64,000 bases of DNA, taken from assembly GCF_019931675.1 (NCBI RefSeq), contig NZ_CP082922.1, forward strand, positions 2,867,001 through 2,931,000, written 5' to 3'. Each line of letters starts with the position of its first letter. Position 1 is the first letter of the stretch. Source of the DNA: Nocardioides rotundus. Its GTDB lineage: Bacteria; Actinomycetota; Actinomycetes; Propionibacteriales; Nocardioidaceae. Made by a program: the position numbers and the translations under genes. The notes under the pieces were generated by a model. It worked only from the letters and a program-made list of their open reading frames with translations, searched no databases and had not been told where the DNA came from. Positions 25,560 through 34,106 of this stretch are shown here, in pieces.

Positions 25560-26861
25560 CTATCTGCGTCGGTGGAAGGTGACGGTGTTGTCGGCGTGGA
25601 TCACGGTCTGGTAGGTCGGGTCGTGTGCTCGTCGGTGGTGGTGGGGGCAGTAGAGGCGGCAGTCGTGGAGGTTGGTGTGGCCGTGGTCGCGGGCCCATTG
25701 TCGGTCGTGGTGGGCGTGACAGCCTGAGGGTGGGATGGTGCAGCCGCGGGCGGTGCAGCCGCGGTCGCGGATCCCGAGCGCGATGCGCTGGGCTTTCGAG
25801 TGGAAGCGGCGTGACCGGCCGAGGTCGAGGACCTCGGAGGGGCCGCCGAGGACGGCGGGGATGATCCCGGCTTCGCAGGCCAGGCGGCGGGCGGTGCCGG
25901 CGTCGATGCGGTCGCCGTTGTCCAGGGTCGCTGTTCCGATGCCAGAGAGCAGGGTGTCGAGGTTCATGGTGACCACGACCTGGGCGTTCACCCCGCCGGT
26001 CTCGGGCAGCTGGTCGGTCGGGTAGCGCTCGATGAGCTCCCCGAACGCATGGCCATGGCGTTCGGGCACCGAGCGCCAGTCCCCGGTGGTGGGGTCTTTC
26101 AGGTCGTCGTGGTCGTGGCGTTTGGGGTTAGCGATGGCGTGGATGGCTTGGCGGAGCATCGCGCCTTGGTGGGCGGGGATGGTGAAGGTGCCGTGGGTGC
26201 GGCCGTGGCCGTCGTCGTACATCGTCAGCGACGCGCCCTGGGCGGCGGCCGCTGCTTCTTTGGCGAGGACCTTCTGTTCGTGGGATTCCCCGACCTCCGG
26301 CGCCACGACGTCCAGAATCCCTTTCCCGAGGCGACGCAGTCCGTCGGCGTCGAAGTCCGCCGCGTCGGTGAGCAGCCGGTCCCGCGCCTGGGCCTTGGTC
26401 GCGTTGTCGATGGTGTCGGGGAGGGCATTGACGGAGCGGAGGATCACTGCGGCCTGATCGGCCCGGATCTGACCGGCGGCGAGCGCGGTCGCGACCGGCG
26501 CGTTGGCGTCGTAGCCCAGCTCCAGCCCGAACTTCAGCAGGCGGCGGGCCTCGCGGAGGGTGACCCGGGTGGCATCGGCGTACCAGGCCGCGGTCGAGCG
26601 GTGTCCGCTCTGGTGGTGCAGGGCGCGGCGGTCAGCGTCGGCGACGGTGCGGGCCAGGGCGTGGGTAAGCCTCCCGGTGGCGGCGGTGAGGTGCTGCACC
26701 AGTCCCGCGACCTGGTCATCGGAGAGTCCCGTCAACGACAGGTCGCCCAGCCCGTCGAGCACCGCCTCCAGCCCGGCCGAGAGCGCCTCCAACCGCGCCG
26801 ACGCCCCCGTCCCGGGGGCATGCCACTCCCCAGACGGTGGGTCGGGGACCAGGGAGACCAT
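25560..26861 (-). CDS. DUF222 domain HNH endonuclease (13E12-like)
   Basis: The 433-residue protein has an N-terminal DUF222 helical domain (about 20-300, with GHRSTAAWYADATRVTLREARRL) and a C-terminal HNH nuclease domain: CTARGCTIPPSGCHAHH, then WARDHGHTNL and LYCPHHHRRAHD, with the histidines and cysteines expected for metal binding. This family is present in many copies in Nocardioidaceae and related actinobacteria and is related to the mycobacterial 13E12 repeat proteins; a selfish or DNA-repair-linked role is suspected but unproven. The ATG at 26859-26861 has GGAAGG eight nt upstream. It is divergent from the ArsR-type gene; the promoter holds a SOS-box-like palindrome. Confidence 0.88.
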   Translation of the reverse strand: MVSLVPDPPSGEWHAPGTGASARLEALSAGLEAVLDGLGDLSLTGLSDDQVAGLVQHLTAATGRLTHALARTVADADRRALHHQSGHRSTAAWYADATRVTLREARRLLKFGLELGYDANAPVATALAAGQIRADQAAVILRSVNALPDTIDNATKAQARDRLLTDAADFDADGLRRLGKGILDVVAPEVGESHEQKVLAKEAAAAAQGASLTMYDDGHGRTHGTFTIPAHQGAMLRQAIHAIANPKRHDHDDLKDPTTGDWRSVPERHGHAFGELIERYPTDQLPETGGVNAQVVVTMNLDTLLSGIGTATLDNGDRIDAGTARRLACEAGIIPAVLGGPSEVLDLGRSRRFHSKAQRIALGIRDRGCTARGCTIPPSGCHAHHDRQWARDHGHTNLHDCRLYCPHHHRRAHDPTYQTVIHADNTVTFHRRR

Positions 26862-26898
26862 GAGAGGGACCTTCCGGCGGGATGCGGATGCTGTAATG

Positions 26899-26918
26899 AT
26901 TCGATCATAGTATCGAAT
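26899..26918. promoter_or_regulatory. Palindrome over the HNH gene promoter, SOS-box-like
   Basis: ATTCGAT at 26899-26905 and ATCGAAT at 26912-26918 form a perfect 7-bp inverted repeat with a 6-bp spacer. It overlaps TATGAT (minus strand), a good -10 box. It resembles, with three mismatches, the actinobacterial LexA box TCGAAC-N4-GTTCGA. LexA control is known for mycobacterial 13E12 genes; here it is inference. Confidence 0.45.
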
Positions 26919-26988
26919 GTGATCGGAGACACTGCTTCCTTGGTCTACGACAATCGGCGGCAAACCATCCCAAAGACACCGATTCTGC

Positions 26989-27067
26989 CGCCGACTTGGC
27001 GTCAACAAGCGCCGACTCGGCGTGAAGTAGCGCCGACCGGGGGTGAACAAGCGCCGACTCGGCGTTG
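26989..27067. repeat. 21-bp tandem repeat array with palindromic core
   Basis: Three full 21-bp units (26989-27009, 27010-27030, 27031-27051) and a 16-bp partial one (27052-27067) follow each other without gaps. Each begins with a version of CGCCGACTCGGCG, itself an inverted repeat (CGCCGA-C-TCGGCG), followed by an A/G-rich spacer such as TGAACAAG. It lies between the divergent HNH gene and the ArsR-type gene, far from a CRISPR in size. It may be an iterated operator or a nuclease recognition array. Confidence 0.75.
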
Positions 27068-27084
27068 TCGGTGATGCAGAGAAC

Positions 27085-27114
27085 TTGTGCATGAGATTTA
27101 TGCACAATTAGTGT
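27085..27114 (+). promoter_or_regulatory. Promoter/operator of the ArsR-type regulator gene
   Basis: TTGTGCAT at 27085-27092 and ATGCACAA at 27100-27107 form a perfect 8-bp inverted repeat spaced by 7 bp. TTGTGC could be the -35 box and TAGTGT at 27109-27114 the -10 box (18-bp spacing), placing the start of transcription at about 27121, one base before the ATG. A repressor bound to the repeat would block its own promoter. Confidence 0.5.
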
Positions 27115-27121
27115 GCACTGC

Positions 27122-27706
27122 ATGGCCAAGCCCGCCGACCCCTTCCGCCTGGATGCCACCTCGTTGCGCGTCCTCGCCCACCCCCTCCGCTCGAGGCTGC
27201 TGATGACGCTCAGGATCGACGGCCCGGCTACCGCGACGGAGCTGGCCGAGAAACTGGAGACGAACACCGGCGCGACCAGCTACCACCTCCGCCAGTTGGA
27301 GGAGGTCGGACTGGTCCGCGACTCGGGCACTGGCAGCGGCCGGAGGAGGGTCTGGGAGGCCGCGACCCGTGGCCACTCGTGGGAGCCCAGCGACTTCGCC
27401 GGCGACCCCGACGCGGAGGCCTCCCTGGCCTGGCTGAGCGACTTCTACCGCTCGCTCCACATGGAGCGAGCCGACCAGTGGGCCCGCAACCAGCGACAGT
27501 GGCCCCCCGCGTGGCGCGACGCCCTCGGCTCCGGCGACGACGCCGTCACCCTCACATCCGAGCAGGCGGTGGCGCTGGGTGAGGAGCTGCGCGAGGTGAT
27601 CGCCCGCTACCGCGACCTCGGCGAGGACGCGCCCGGCGCCGCGCGGCTGCACCTGTTCTACGACCTGTTCCCCTTCGACGACGAGCCGCCGCAGGAGCAG
27701 TCGTGA
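27122..27706 (+). CDS. ArsR/HTH_20-type winged-helix regulator
   Basis: The 194-residue protein (MAKPADPFRLDATSLRVLAHPLRSRLL) has the winged helix of the ArsR/HTH_20 class: LAHPLRSRLLMTLRIDGPATATELAEKLETNTGATSYHLRQLEEVGLVRD, with the recognition helix TNTGATSYHLRQLEE. The C-terminal half (LSDFYRSLHMERADQW, LGEELREVIARYRDL) is helical and probably mediates dimerisation. No metal-binding cysteine motif is seen. ATG 27122 is chosen; a GTG three codons earlier is possible. It overlaps the following MFS gene by 4 bp (GTGA), so it probably controls that exporter. Confidence 0.87.
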   Translation: MAKPADPFRLDATSLRVLAHPLRSRLLMTLRIDGPATATELAEKLETNTGATSYHLRQLEEVGLVRDSGTGSGRRRVWEAATRGHSWEPSDFAGDPDAEASLAWLSDFYRSLHMERADQWARNQRQWPPAWRDALGSGDDAVTLTSEQAVALGEELREVIARYRDLGEDAPGAARLHLFYDLFPFDDEPPQEQS

Positions 27707-28977
27707 CCGAGACCCTCTCCCCCGCCGCGGCCCGGCGGGTCTTCCTGCTACTGACCCTGACCCGCTGGTTCCCGGTCGGGATCGTCGGGAGCCTGATCAT
27801 CCTCTGGGCGCTCGAGCAGGGCCTGCCGATCTCGCTGGCCCTGCTCGCCTTCTCCGCCCAGGGCTTCGTCACCCTGCTCCTGGAGCTGCCCACCTCCGGC
27901 TTCGCCGACGCGTTCGGACGACGGGCCGTCTTCCTCGCCTCGGGGGTCGTCAACGTCGTCGCCGCCGCCGTCATGGTGCTGGCCGACTCGCTGGCGACCT
28001 TCGCCGTCGCCGCGGCCCTGCAGGGCGTCTACCGCGCGCTGGACTCCGGCCCGCTGGAGGCGTGGTACGTCGACACGCTGCACGTCACCGAGCCGGACGC
28101 CGACCCGGACGGGACGCTCGCCGCCCAGGGCACCGTCGTCGGCCTGTCCATCGCCGCCGGCGCCCTGCTCTCGGGCGCGCTCGTCGCCTGGAACCCGCTG
28201 CATCTGGACTCCGCCCTCGAGCTGCCGATGTGGACCTGGGTGGTGCTGGCGGTGATCCACCTGATCGCGATCGCGGTCCTGCTCAAGGAGCCGCCAGTCG
28301 GCACCGGCGCAGGCTGGGCGCGGGCCCGACAGTCGGTCCGCGAGGCGCCCCAGGTGGTCCGGGAGGGCATCGGGCTGCTGGCCCGCAACCGGGTGCTGCT
28401 CGCGCTCGTTCTGGTCGAGGTGTTCTGGTCGGTCGGCATGGTCACCTTCGAGTCCTTCATGCCGGTCCGGCTGGCCGAGCTGGTCGGCGGCGAGGAGCGC
28501 GCGGGTGCGCTGATGGGTCCGGTGTCCGCCGGCGGCTGGGCGGTCTTCGCCCTCGGCTCGGCGCTGGCCGGGCTGACCAGCAGGCGCCTGGGCGCGACCC
28601 GTACGGCGATGCTCGCGCGGGTCCTCAACGGCCTCGGCGCCGTGGCCATGGGCCTGGCCGCGGGCCCGGTGGCGCTGATCGTGGCCTACCTGGTCACCTA
28701 CGGCCTGCATGGCTCCGCGGGGCCGGTCCACGCGACCCTGCTGCACCGCGAGGCCACCCGCCGCAACCGGGCGACGGTGCTGTCGATGAACTCGATGGTC
28801 GCCTTCGCGGCCTTCGCCGTCGCCGGGCCGCTGCTGGGCTTCCTCGCCACCGGGGTCAGCACCCAGGTCGCCATGGTCACGGCCGGCGCCTTCAGCATCC
28901 TCGGGGTGCTCTGCTACCTCCCCGCGCTGCACGCGGAGCGGGCCCGGGCTCAGTCGCCGGCGCCCTCGGCCTCGTAG
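27703..28977 (+). CDS. MFS transporter, probable exporter
   Basis: The 424-residue permease starts GTG at 27703 (VTETLSPAAARRVFLLLTLTRW), overlapping the regulator stop. About 12 helices are visible, with FADAFGRRAVFLASG as the loop 2-3 motif and ALDSGPLEAWYVDTLH, a feature shared by MFS proteins paired with ArsR-type regulators. The substrate is unknown. Its last 28 bp overlap the 3' end of the convergent DUF4233 gene. Confidence 0.85.
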   Translation: MTETLSPAAARRVFLLLTLTRWFPVGIVGSLIILWALEQGLPISLALLAFSAQGFVTLLLELPTSGFADAFGRRAVFLASGVVNVVAAAVMVLADSLATFAVAAALQGVYRALDSGPLEAWYVDTLHVTEPDADPDGTLAAQGTVVGLSIAAGALLSGALVAWNPLHLDSALELPMWTWVVLAVIHLIAIAVLLKEPPVGTGAGWARARQSVREAPQVVREGIGLLARNRVLLALVLVEVFWSVGMVTFESFMPVRLAELVGGEERAGALMGPVSAGGWAVFALGSALAGLTSRRLGATRTAMLARVLNGLGAVAMGLAAGPVALIVAYLVTYGLHGSAGPVHATLLHREATRRNRATVLSMNSMVAFAAFAVAGPLLGFLATGVSTQVAMVTAGAFSILGVLCYLPALHAERARAQSPAPSAS

Positions 28978-29333
28978 GCGGCGTACGCCGCGGCGCGCTC
29001 CCGCTCGATCTTGCGCCCGAGGAGGTACGCCGTACCCCACAGCAGCGCGAAGATCCCGCCCAGCAGGAACATCATCGGGATCACGAAGCCCAGCCCGATC
29101 GCGGCCACCTGGATCGCCCACCCGGCGAGATACCCCGCCTCGGAGCGCAGCAGCCCCGCGACCACGAAGCACGCGACGGCCAGGCCCAGCCCGACGATCA
29201 GCGCGATGGTGGTGTCCACCTGCGCGACGGCGATCATCACCGGCGTGGTCAGGCCCAGGACGATGCCCTCCAGGGCCAGGACGGCGGCGCACATCCCCCG
29301 GCGGGGCGAGCGCTCCGCGGCCGCGCCGCTCAT
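28950..29333 (-). CDS. DUF4233 membrane protein
   Basis: The 127-residue protein has four predicted membrane helices (GMCAAVLALEGIVLGLTTPVMIA; TIALIVGLGLAVACFVVAGLL; GYLAGWAIQVAAIGLGFVIPMMFLLGGIFALLWGTAYLLG) and a basic C-terminal tail. DUF4233 genes typically sit directly after folC in actinobacteria, as here; the ATG overlaps the folC stop by 4 bp. Function unknown. Confidence 0.85.
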   Translation of the reverse strand: MSGAAAERSPRRGMCAAVLALEGIVLGLTTPVMIAVAQVDTTIALIVGLGLAVACFVVAGLLRSEAGYLAGWAIQVAAIGLGFVIPMMFLLGGIFALLWGTAYLLGRKIERERAAAYAAYEAEGAGD

Positions 29334-30703
29334 GCGGGGGTCGTCCCGCGGCTCTTGAGCAGCGTGCGCGCCTCGCCCACCGTCACCACGGAGCCGGTGA
29401 CCAGCACCGCGCCCGAGCCCAGCGGGTCGCCGGAGCCCTGCTTCTCCTCGGCCAGCGCCGCGGCACGGTCGATCGCGTCGGCCAGGCGCGGCTCGACGCT
29501 GACCCGGTGGTCGCCGTACAGGTCGGCCGCCAGCTCCGCGAGCTCGCGGACCGGCATGGCGCGCGGCGTGGAGTTCTGCGTGACCACGATGTGCTCGAGC
29601 ACCGGCTCGAACGCGGCCAGCACGCCCTCGACGTCCTTGTCCTCCATCACCGAGACGACCCCGATCAGCGGGTCGAAGCGGAAGGAGTCGCGCAGCGCCT
29701 CCACGGTGGCCTCCGCCCCCGCGGGGTTGTGCGCGGCGTCGAGCAGGATGGTCGGCGAGCGGCGGATCACCTCCAACCGGCCGGGCGAGGTGACCTCGGA
29801 GAATGCCGTGCGCACCAGCTCGTCGTCCAACGGCTCGTCCCCGCCGACGAACGCCTCGACCGCGGCCAGCGCGACGGCGGCGTTCTGCGCCTGGTGGGCG
29901 CCGTACAGCGGAAGGAAGACCTCGTCGTAGCGTCCCCGCAGCCCCTGCAGCGACACCGACTGGCCGCCCACCGCCGGGACCCGGTCGACCACGCCGAACT
30001 CCAGGCCCTCGCGCACGGGGGTCGCGCCGACCTCCTGGCAGCGCTCCATCAGCACCGCGGCCACCTCCGGCGTCTGCTGAGCCAGTACGGCGGTCGCGCC
30101 GGCCTTGATGATCCCGGCCTTCTCCCGGGCGATCCCCTCCACGTCATCGCCGAGCAGGTGCGCGTGATCCACCGCGATCGGGGTGACCACCGCCACCGAG
30201 CCGTCGGCCACGTTGGTGGCGTCCCAGCCGCCGCCCAGCCCGACCTCGACGATCGCGACCTCGACCGGCGCGTCGGCGAAGGCGGCGTAGGCCATCGCGG
30301 TGATCGTCTCGAAGAAGCTCAGCGGGTAGGGCTGGCTCGCGTCGACCAGCTCCAGGTAGGGGGCGATGTCGTTGAACGCCCGGACGAACTCCTCGTCGGT
30401 CAGCGGGGCGCCGTCCAGGCTGATCCGCTCGCTCATCCGCTCCACGTGCGGGCTGGTGTAGCGCCCGGTGCGCAGCTCCAGGGTGCGCAGCAGGGTGTCG
30501 ATCATCCGGCTGGTGGAGGTCTTGCCGTTGGTCCCGGTCAGGTGGATCACCGGGTAGGACCGCTGCGGGTCGCCGAGCAGCTCGGTGAACGCGCGGATCC
30601 GGTCCAGGGAGGGCTCGAGCCGGGTCTCCGGCCAGCGGGAGAGCAGGGCGTCCTCGGCCTCGGCGAAGGTCTCGGCCAGGCGCGCGTGGGGTGTCTCGGT
30701 CAT
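29330..30703 (-). CDS. folC: Folylpolyglutamate/dihydrofolate synthase
   Basis: The 457-residue Mur-ligase-fold enzyme adds glutamate to folates and may also make dihydrofolate. HLTGTNGKTSTSRMIDTLLR is the P-loop; VEVGLGGGWDATN and AVDHAHLLGDDVEGIAREKAGIIK follow as expected, and LLDAAHNPAG near the C-terminal domain is the Mur-ligase DAAHNP motif. The ATG at 30701-30703 is close to TAGACT at 30718-30713, so its transcript may have a leader of only about 3 nt. It is divergent from valS and coupled to the DUF4233 gene. Confidence 0.95.
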   Translation of the reverse strand: MTETPHARLAETFAEAEDALLSRWPETRLEPSLDRIRAFTELLGDPQRSYPVIHLTGTNGKTSTSRMIDTLLRTLELRTGRYTSPHVERMSERISLDGAPLTDEEFVRAFNDIAPYLELVDASQPYPLSFFETITAMAYAAFADAPVEVAIVEVGLGGGWDATNVADGSVAVVTPIAVDHAHLLGDDVEGIAREKAGIIKAGATAVLAQQTPEVAAVLMERCQEVGATPVREGLEFGVVDRVPAVGGQSVSLQGLRGRYDEVFLPLYGAHQAQNAAVALAAVEAFVGGDEPLDDELVRTAFSEVTSPGRLEVIRRSPTILLDAAHNPAGAEATVEALRDSFRFDPLIGVVSVMEDKDVEGVLAAFEPVLEHIVVTQNSTPRAMPVRELAELAADLYGDHRVSVEPRLADAIDRAAALAEEKQGSGDPLGSGAVLVTGSVVTVGEARTLLKSRGTTPA

Positions 30704-30712
30704 GGCACCGCG

Positions 30713-30771
30713 AGTCTAGGGGGCGCGGGGGTGGAACTGGTTTTCGCCGCCCGGCGCCCCGCTCCTAGACT
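30713..30771. promoter_or_regulatory. Back-to-back -10 boxes for folC and valS
   Basis: TAGACT occurs on the minus strand at 30718-30713 and on the plus strand at 30766-30771. Each would start transcription 2-3 nt before the ATG of folC or valS respectively. No good -35 boxes are visible. The symmetry suggests short-leader transcripts from both. Confidence 0.4.
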
Positions 30772-30779
30772 CGACCACC

Positions 30780-33389
30780 ATGACGACCACCTCACCGCAG
30801 CCCGAGCCGACGACCGCCGACCCGCGCGGCGTCGTCGTACCCGAGCGCCCGGCGCTGGAGGGGCTGGAGGAGAAGTGGTCGGCCCGCTGGGCCGCGGACG
30901 ACACCTACGCCTTCGATCGCACCCAGCCGCGGGAGAGCGTCTTCTCCATCGACACCCCGCCGCCGACGGTGAGCGGCTCCCTGCACGTGGGGCACGTCTT
31001 CTCCTACACCCACACCGACCTGATCGCGCGCTACCAGCGGATGCGCGGCAAGAGCGTCTTCTACCCGATGGGCTGGGACGACAACGGCCTGCCGACCGAG
31101 CGCCGGGTGCAGAACTACTTCGGCGTGCGGTGCGACCCGTCGCTGCCCTACGACCCGGACTTCACTCCCCCGGAGAAGCCGGACCCGAAGCGGCAGATCC
31201 CGGTCAGCCGGCCCAACTTCATCGAGCTGTGCGAGCAGCTGGTGGAGAAGGACGAGCAGGTCTTCGAGTCGCTGTGGCGCACCCTGGGCCTGTCGGTGGA
31301 CTGGAGCCAGCACTACACGACGATCGGCAAGAAGGCCCAGGAGGCCAGCCAGCGGGCGTTCCTGCGCAACTTCGCCCGGGGCGAGGCCTACCTCTCCGAG
31401 GCGCCGACCCTGTGGGACGTCACCTTCCAGACCGCGGTCGCGCAGGCCGAGCTGAAGGCGCAGGAGTACGACGGCCACTACCACCGGGTGCACTTCCACC
31501 GGCCCGACGGCGAGACCGTCGACATCGAGACGACCCGCCCCGAGCTGATCCCCAGCGTGGTCGCGCTGATCGCTCACCCTGACGACGAGCGGTACGCCGG
31601 CCTGTTCGGCACCACGGTCACCTCGCCGGTCTTCGGTGTGGAGATCCCGGTGCTCGCGCACGCGGCGGCCGAGCCGGACAAGGGCTCCGGCCTGGTCATG
31701 TGCTGCACCTTCGGCGACCTCACCGACGTCATGTGGTGGCGCGAGCTGGACCTGCCCGTGCACACGGTGATCGGCCGCGACGGCCGGCTCACCCGCGAGA
31801 CCCCGGCCTGGCTGTCCGCCGAGCCGGCTGCGGCGGCGTACTCCGAGCTCGCCGGCAAGACCGCCTTCTCCGCGCGCGCCGCGATGGTCGACCTGCTCCG
31901 TGGGAGCGGCGACCTGGTGGGTGAGCCCACGCCGACCAAGCGGATGACCAACTTCTACGAGAACGGCGACAAGCCGCTGGAGATCGTCGCCACCCGGCAG
32001 TGGTACATCACCAACGGCGGCCGCGACGTCGACCTGCGCCGCGAGCTCGTCGAGGACGGGAACCAGATCACCTGGGTGCCCGCCCACATGCGCAGCCGCT
32101 ACGAGAACTGGGTGAGCGGCCTCAACGGCGACTGGCTGATCTCGCGCCAGCGCTACTTCGGCATCCCGTTCCCGGTCTGGTACCCCCTCGACGAGCACGG
32201 CGAGCCGGACTACGACCACCCACTGCTGCCGCGGGAGGCCGACCTCCCCATCGACCCGTCCACCGACGCCCCGGCCGGCTACACCGCCGACCAGCGCGGG
32301 AAGCCCGGCGGCTTCATCGGCGACCCCGACGTGATGGACACCTGGGCCACCTCCTCCCTCACCCCGCAGATCGCCGGCGGCTGGGAGACCGACCCCGACC
32401 TGTTCGAGCGGGTCTTCCCGATGGACCTGTGCACCCAGGCGCACGACATCATCCGGACCTGGCTGTTCTCCCGGGTCGTCCGCGCGCACTTCGAGCACCA
32501 CGAGGTGCCGTGGTCGCACGCCATGCTCTCGGGCTGGATCCTGGACCCGGACCGGAAGAAGATGTCGAAGTCCAAGGGCAACGTGGTCGTCCCCGACGAG
32601 ATCCTCGAGCGCTTCGGCACCGACGCGGTCCGCTGGCGCGCGGCGATGGCCCGGCCGGGCATGGACTCCCCCTTCGACGAGACCCAGATGAAGGTCGGTC
32701 GCCGGCTGGCGATGAAGGTGCTCAACGCCTCCCGCTTCGTGCTGGGCAACGTCGGCGCGACCGCGCTGGACCCCGCCGCGGTCACCGAGCCGGTCGACCG
32801 CGCGATGCTGGCGCGGCTGGGCCAGGTGGTCGAGCAGGCCACGGCGGCCTTCGACCGCTACGACTACACCAGCGCGCTGGAGGTCACCGAGAAGTTCTTC
32901 TGGGAGTTCTGCGACGACTACCTCGAGCTGGTCAAGGAGCGGGCCTACGACGCCGAGGGCGGCGAGCGCACCGCCTCGGCCCGCGCCGCGCTGGCGATCG
33001 CGCTGAGCGTCCAGCTGCGACTGCTCGCGCCGTTCCTGCCCTATGTGACCGAGGAGGTCTGGTCGTGGTGGCAGGACGGCTCGGTGCACCGGGCCTCGTG
33101 GCCCACGACCGGCGAGCTGGGCGCGTCCGCCACCGCGGACGCCGCCGTCCTGGACGCGGTGGCCGCCGCGCTGACCGGCATCCGGGGCGCGAAGTCCCAG
33201 GCGAAGGTCAAGATGCGCACCCCGCTCTCCCGGGTGGAGATCACCGGCCCGGCGGCCCAGGTCGAGGCCGTGCGCCTCGCCGAGGGCGACCTGCGCGCGG
33301 TCGGCTCGATCGTCGGCGACCTGGTGCTCACCGCCGACGACGCCGCCGCGGAGCTGGCCGTGGACGCGGAGGTCGCGCCCGAGGCGTGA
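30780..33389 (+). CDS. valS: Valyl-tRNA synthetase
   Basis: The 869-residue class I enzyme charges tRNA-Val. The HIGH motif appears as HVGH near residue 68 ([22 protein letters not shown]), the editing domain holds [22 protein letters not shown], and KMSKSKGN lies near 594. The C-terminal anticodon-binding domain is present, and a short coiled-coil-like end follows. The overall form (shorter, [21 protein letters not shown]) is that of the actinobacterial ValS subgroup. No T-box leader is seen. Confidence 0.97.
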   Translation: MTTTSPQPEPTTADPRGVVVPERPALEGLEEKWSARWAADDTYAFDRTQPRESVFSIDTPPPTVSGSLHVGHVFSYTHTDLIARYQRMRGKSVFYPMGWDDNGLPTERRVQNYFGVRCDPSLPYDPDFTPPEKPDPKRQIPVSRPNFIELCEQLVEKDEQVFESLWRTLGLSVDWSQHYTTIGKKAQEASQRAFLRNFARGEAYLSEAPTLWDVTFQTAVAQAELKAQEYDGHYHRVHFHRPDGETVDIETTRPELIPSVVALIAHPDDERYAGLFGTTVTSPVFGVEIPVLAHAAAEPDKGSGLVMCCTFGDLTDVMWWRELDLPVHTVIGRDGRLTRETPAWLSAEPAAAAYSELAGKTAFSARAAMVDLLRGSGDLVGEPTPTKRMTNFYENGDKPLEIVATRQWYITNGGRDVDLRRELVEDGNQITWVPAHMRSRYENWVSGLNGDWLISRQRYFGIPFPVWYPLDEHGEPDYDHPLLPREADLPIDPSTDAPAGYTADQRGKPGGFIGDPDVMDTWATSSLTPQIAGGWETDPDLFERVFPMDLCTQAHDIIRTWLFSRVVRAHFEHHEVPWSHAMLSGWILDPDRKKMSKSKGNVVVPDEILERFGTDAVRWRAAMARPGMDSPFDETQMKVGRRLAMKVLNASRFVLGNVGATALDPAAVTEPVDRAMLARLGQVVEQATAAFDRYDYTSALEVTEKFFWEFCDDYLELVKERAYDAEGGERTASARAALAIALSVQLRLLAPFLPYVTEEVWSWWQDGSVHRASWPTTGELGASATADAAVLDAVAAALTGIRGAKSQAKVKMRTPLSRVEITGPAAQVEAVRLAEGDLRAVGSIVGDLVLTADDAAAELAVDAEVAPEA

Positions 33390-33392
33390 GCC

Positions 33393-33986
33393 TCACTGGT
33401 GGCCGCGGCCCCGCGCCGTCACCGTCCGGTGGTGGCCCTTCCCTCGGGCCTTGCCGTGCTGCTGGCCACGGGCCTTGCCGTGCTGGCCACGGGCCTGGCG
33501 GTGCTCCCGGCCCGCCGCCGCAGCCTGGCCGGACCTGCCGCGCACGTCCCCACGCTCGCTCGCGGCCTGACCGGGCGGCGTGACCTGCCCCCGGGCCGCG
33601 GCCTGCGCGGGCGTCGCCCGGTGCGCCGGCGCCGCGGCGGCGGTTCGCCGTTCGGGAGTCCTCGCGCGCTCGGCCCTGGCGACGGCGGGGCGGGCCGCCT
33701 GCACCCGCGGCCGCACGACGGCCGGACGAGCGACCACCGCGTGCGCAGCAGCGGACGTGCGCTCCGTGTGCTCCCTACGCGCCGGAGCCGGCGTCTCCTC
33801 GGCGGCCGGCTGAGGTACGGCGCGCTCGGCGAGCTCGCCGACGGGCTCGGCCGCCACCACGACCCGGTGCCAGCCCGGCACCAGCCCCTCGAAGCCGTGC
33901 GCTCGGACCTGGTAGCCCATCACGAGCACGCCGATCATCGCCAGCAGGATGAAGGCCGCCAACGGCCGCTTGTGCTCAGCGCTCAC
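33393..33986 (-). CDS. Membrane-anchored polybasic low-complexity protein
   Basis: The 197-residue protein of unknown function starts GTG at 33984-33986 with AGGAGG nine nt upstream. An N-terminal membrane helix (LAAFILLAMIGVLVMGYQV) preceded by HKR suggests that the rest lies outside the membrane. The middle is Ala/Pro/Arg-rich and the tail is an imperfect repeat of ARGQHGK-type units (QARGQHGKARGQQ, HGKARGKGHHR). It could bind anionic wall polymers or DNA, but nothing proves that. Composition bias makes homology detection hard; the good ribosome-binding site argues it is real. It is convergent with valS, 3 bp apart. Confidence 0.6.
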   Translation of the reverse strand: MSAEHKRPLAAFILLAMIGVLVMGYQVRAHGFEGLVPGWHRVVVAAEPVGELAERAVPQPAAEETPAPARREHTERTSAAAHAVVARPAVVRPRVQAARPAVARAERARTPERRTAAAAPAHRATPAQAAARGQVTPPGQAASERGDVRGRSGQAAAAGREHRQARGQHGKARGQQHGKARGKGHHRTVTARGRGHQ

Positions 33987-34106
33987 CGGTGAGGGCCTCC
34001 TGTGCGTTTCACCTGTCCGTCCACCCCCGGACGGGAGTGGGAGGCCTCATTCTCCCGTGGGGGACCGACCCCGTCAGCGGAATCGGGAAACTCGCGGAGA
34101 CGAGTC

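Noticed and set aside
26989..27067. CRISPR array
   Set aside because: The units are 21 bp head-to-tail with no unique spacers and no cas genes nearby.
34017..34034. Terminator hairpin after clpX
   Set aside because: The CCGTCC/GGACGG stem is only 6 bp without a T-run, and such stems occur by chance at this G+C content.
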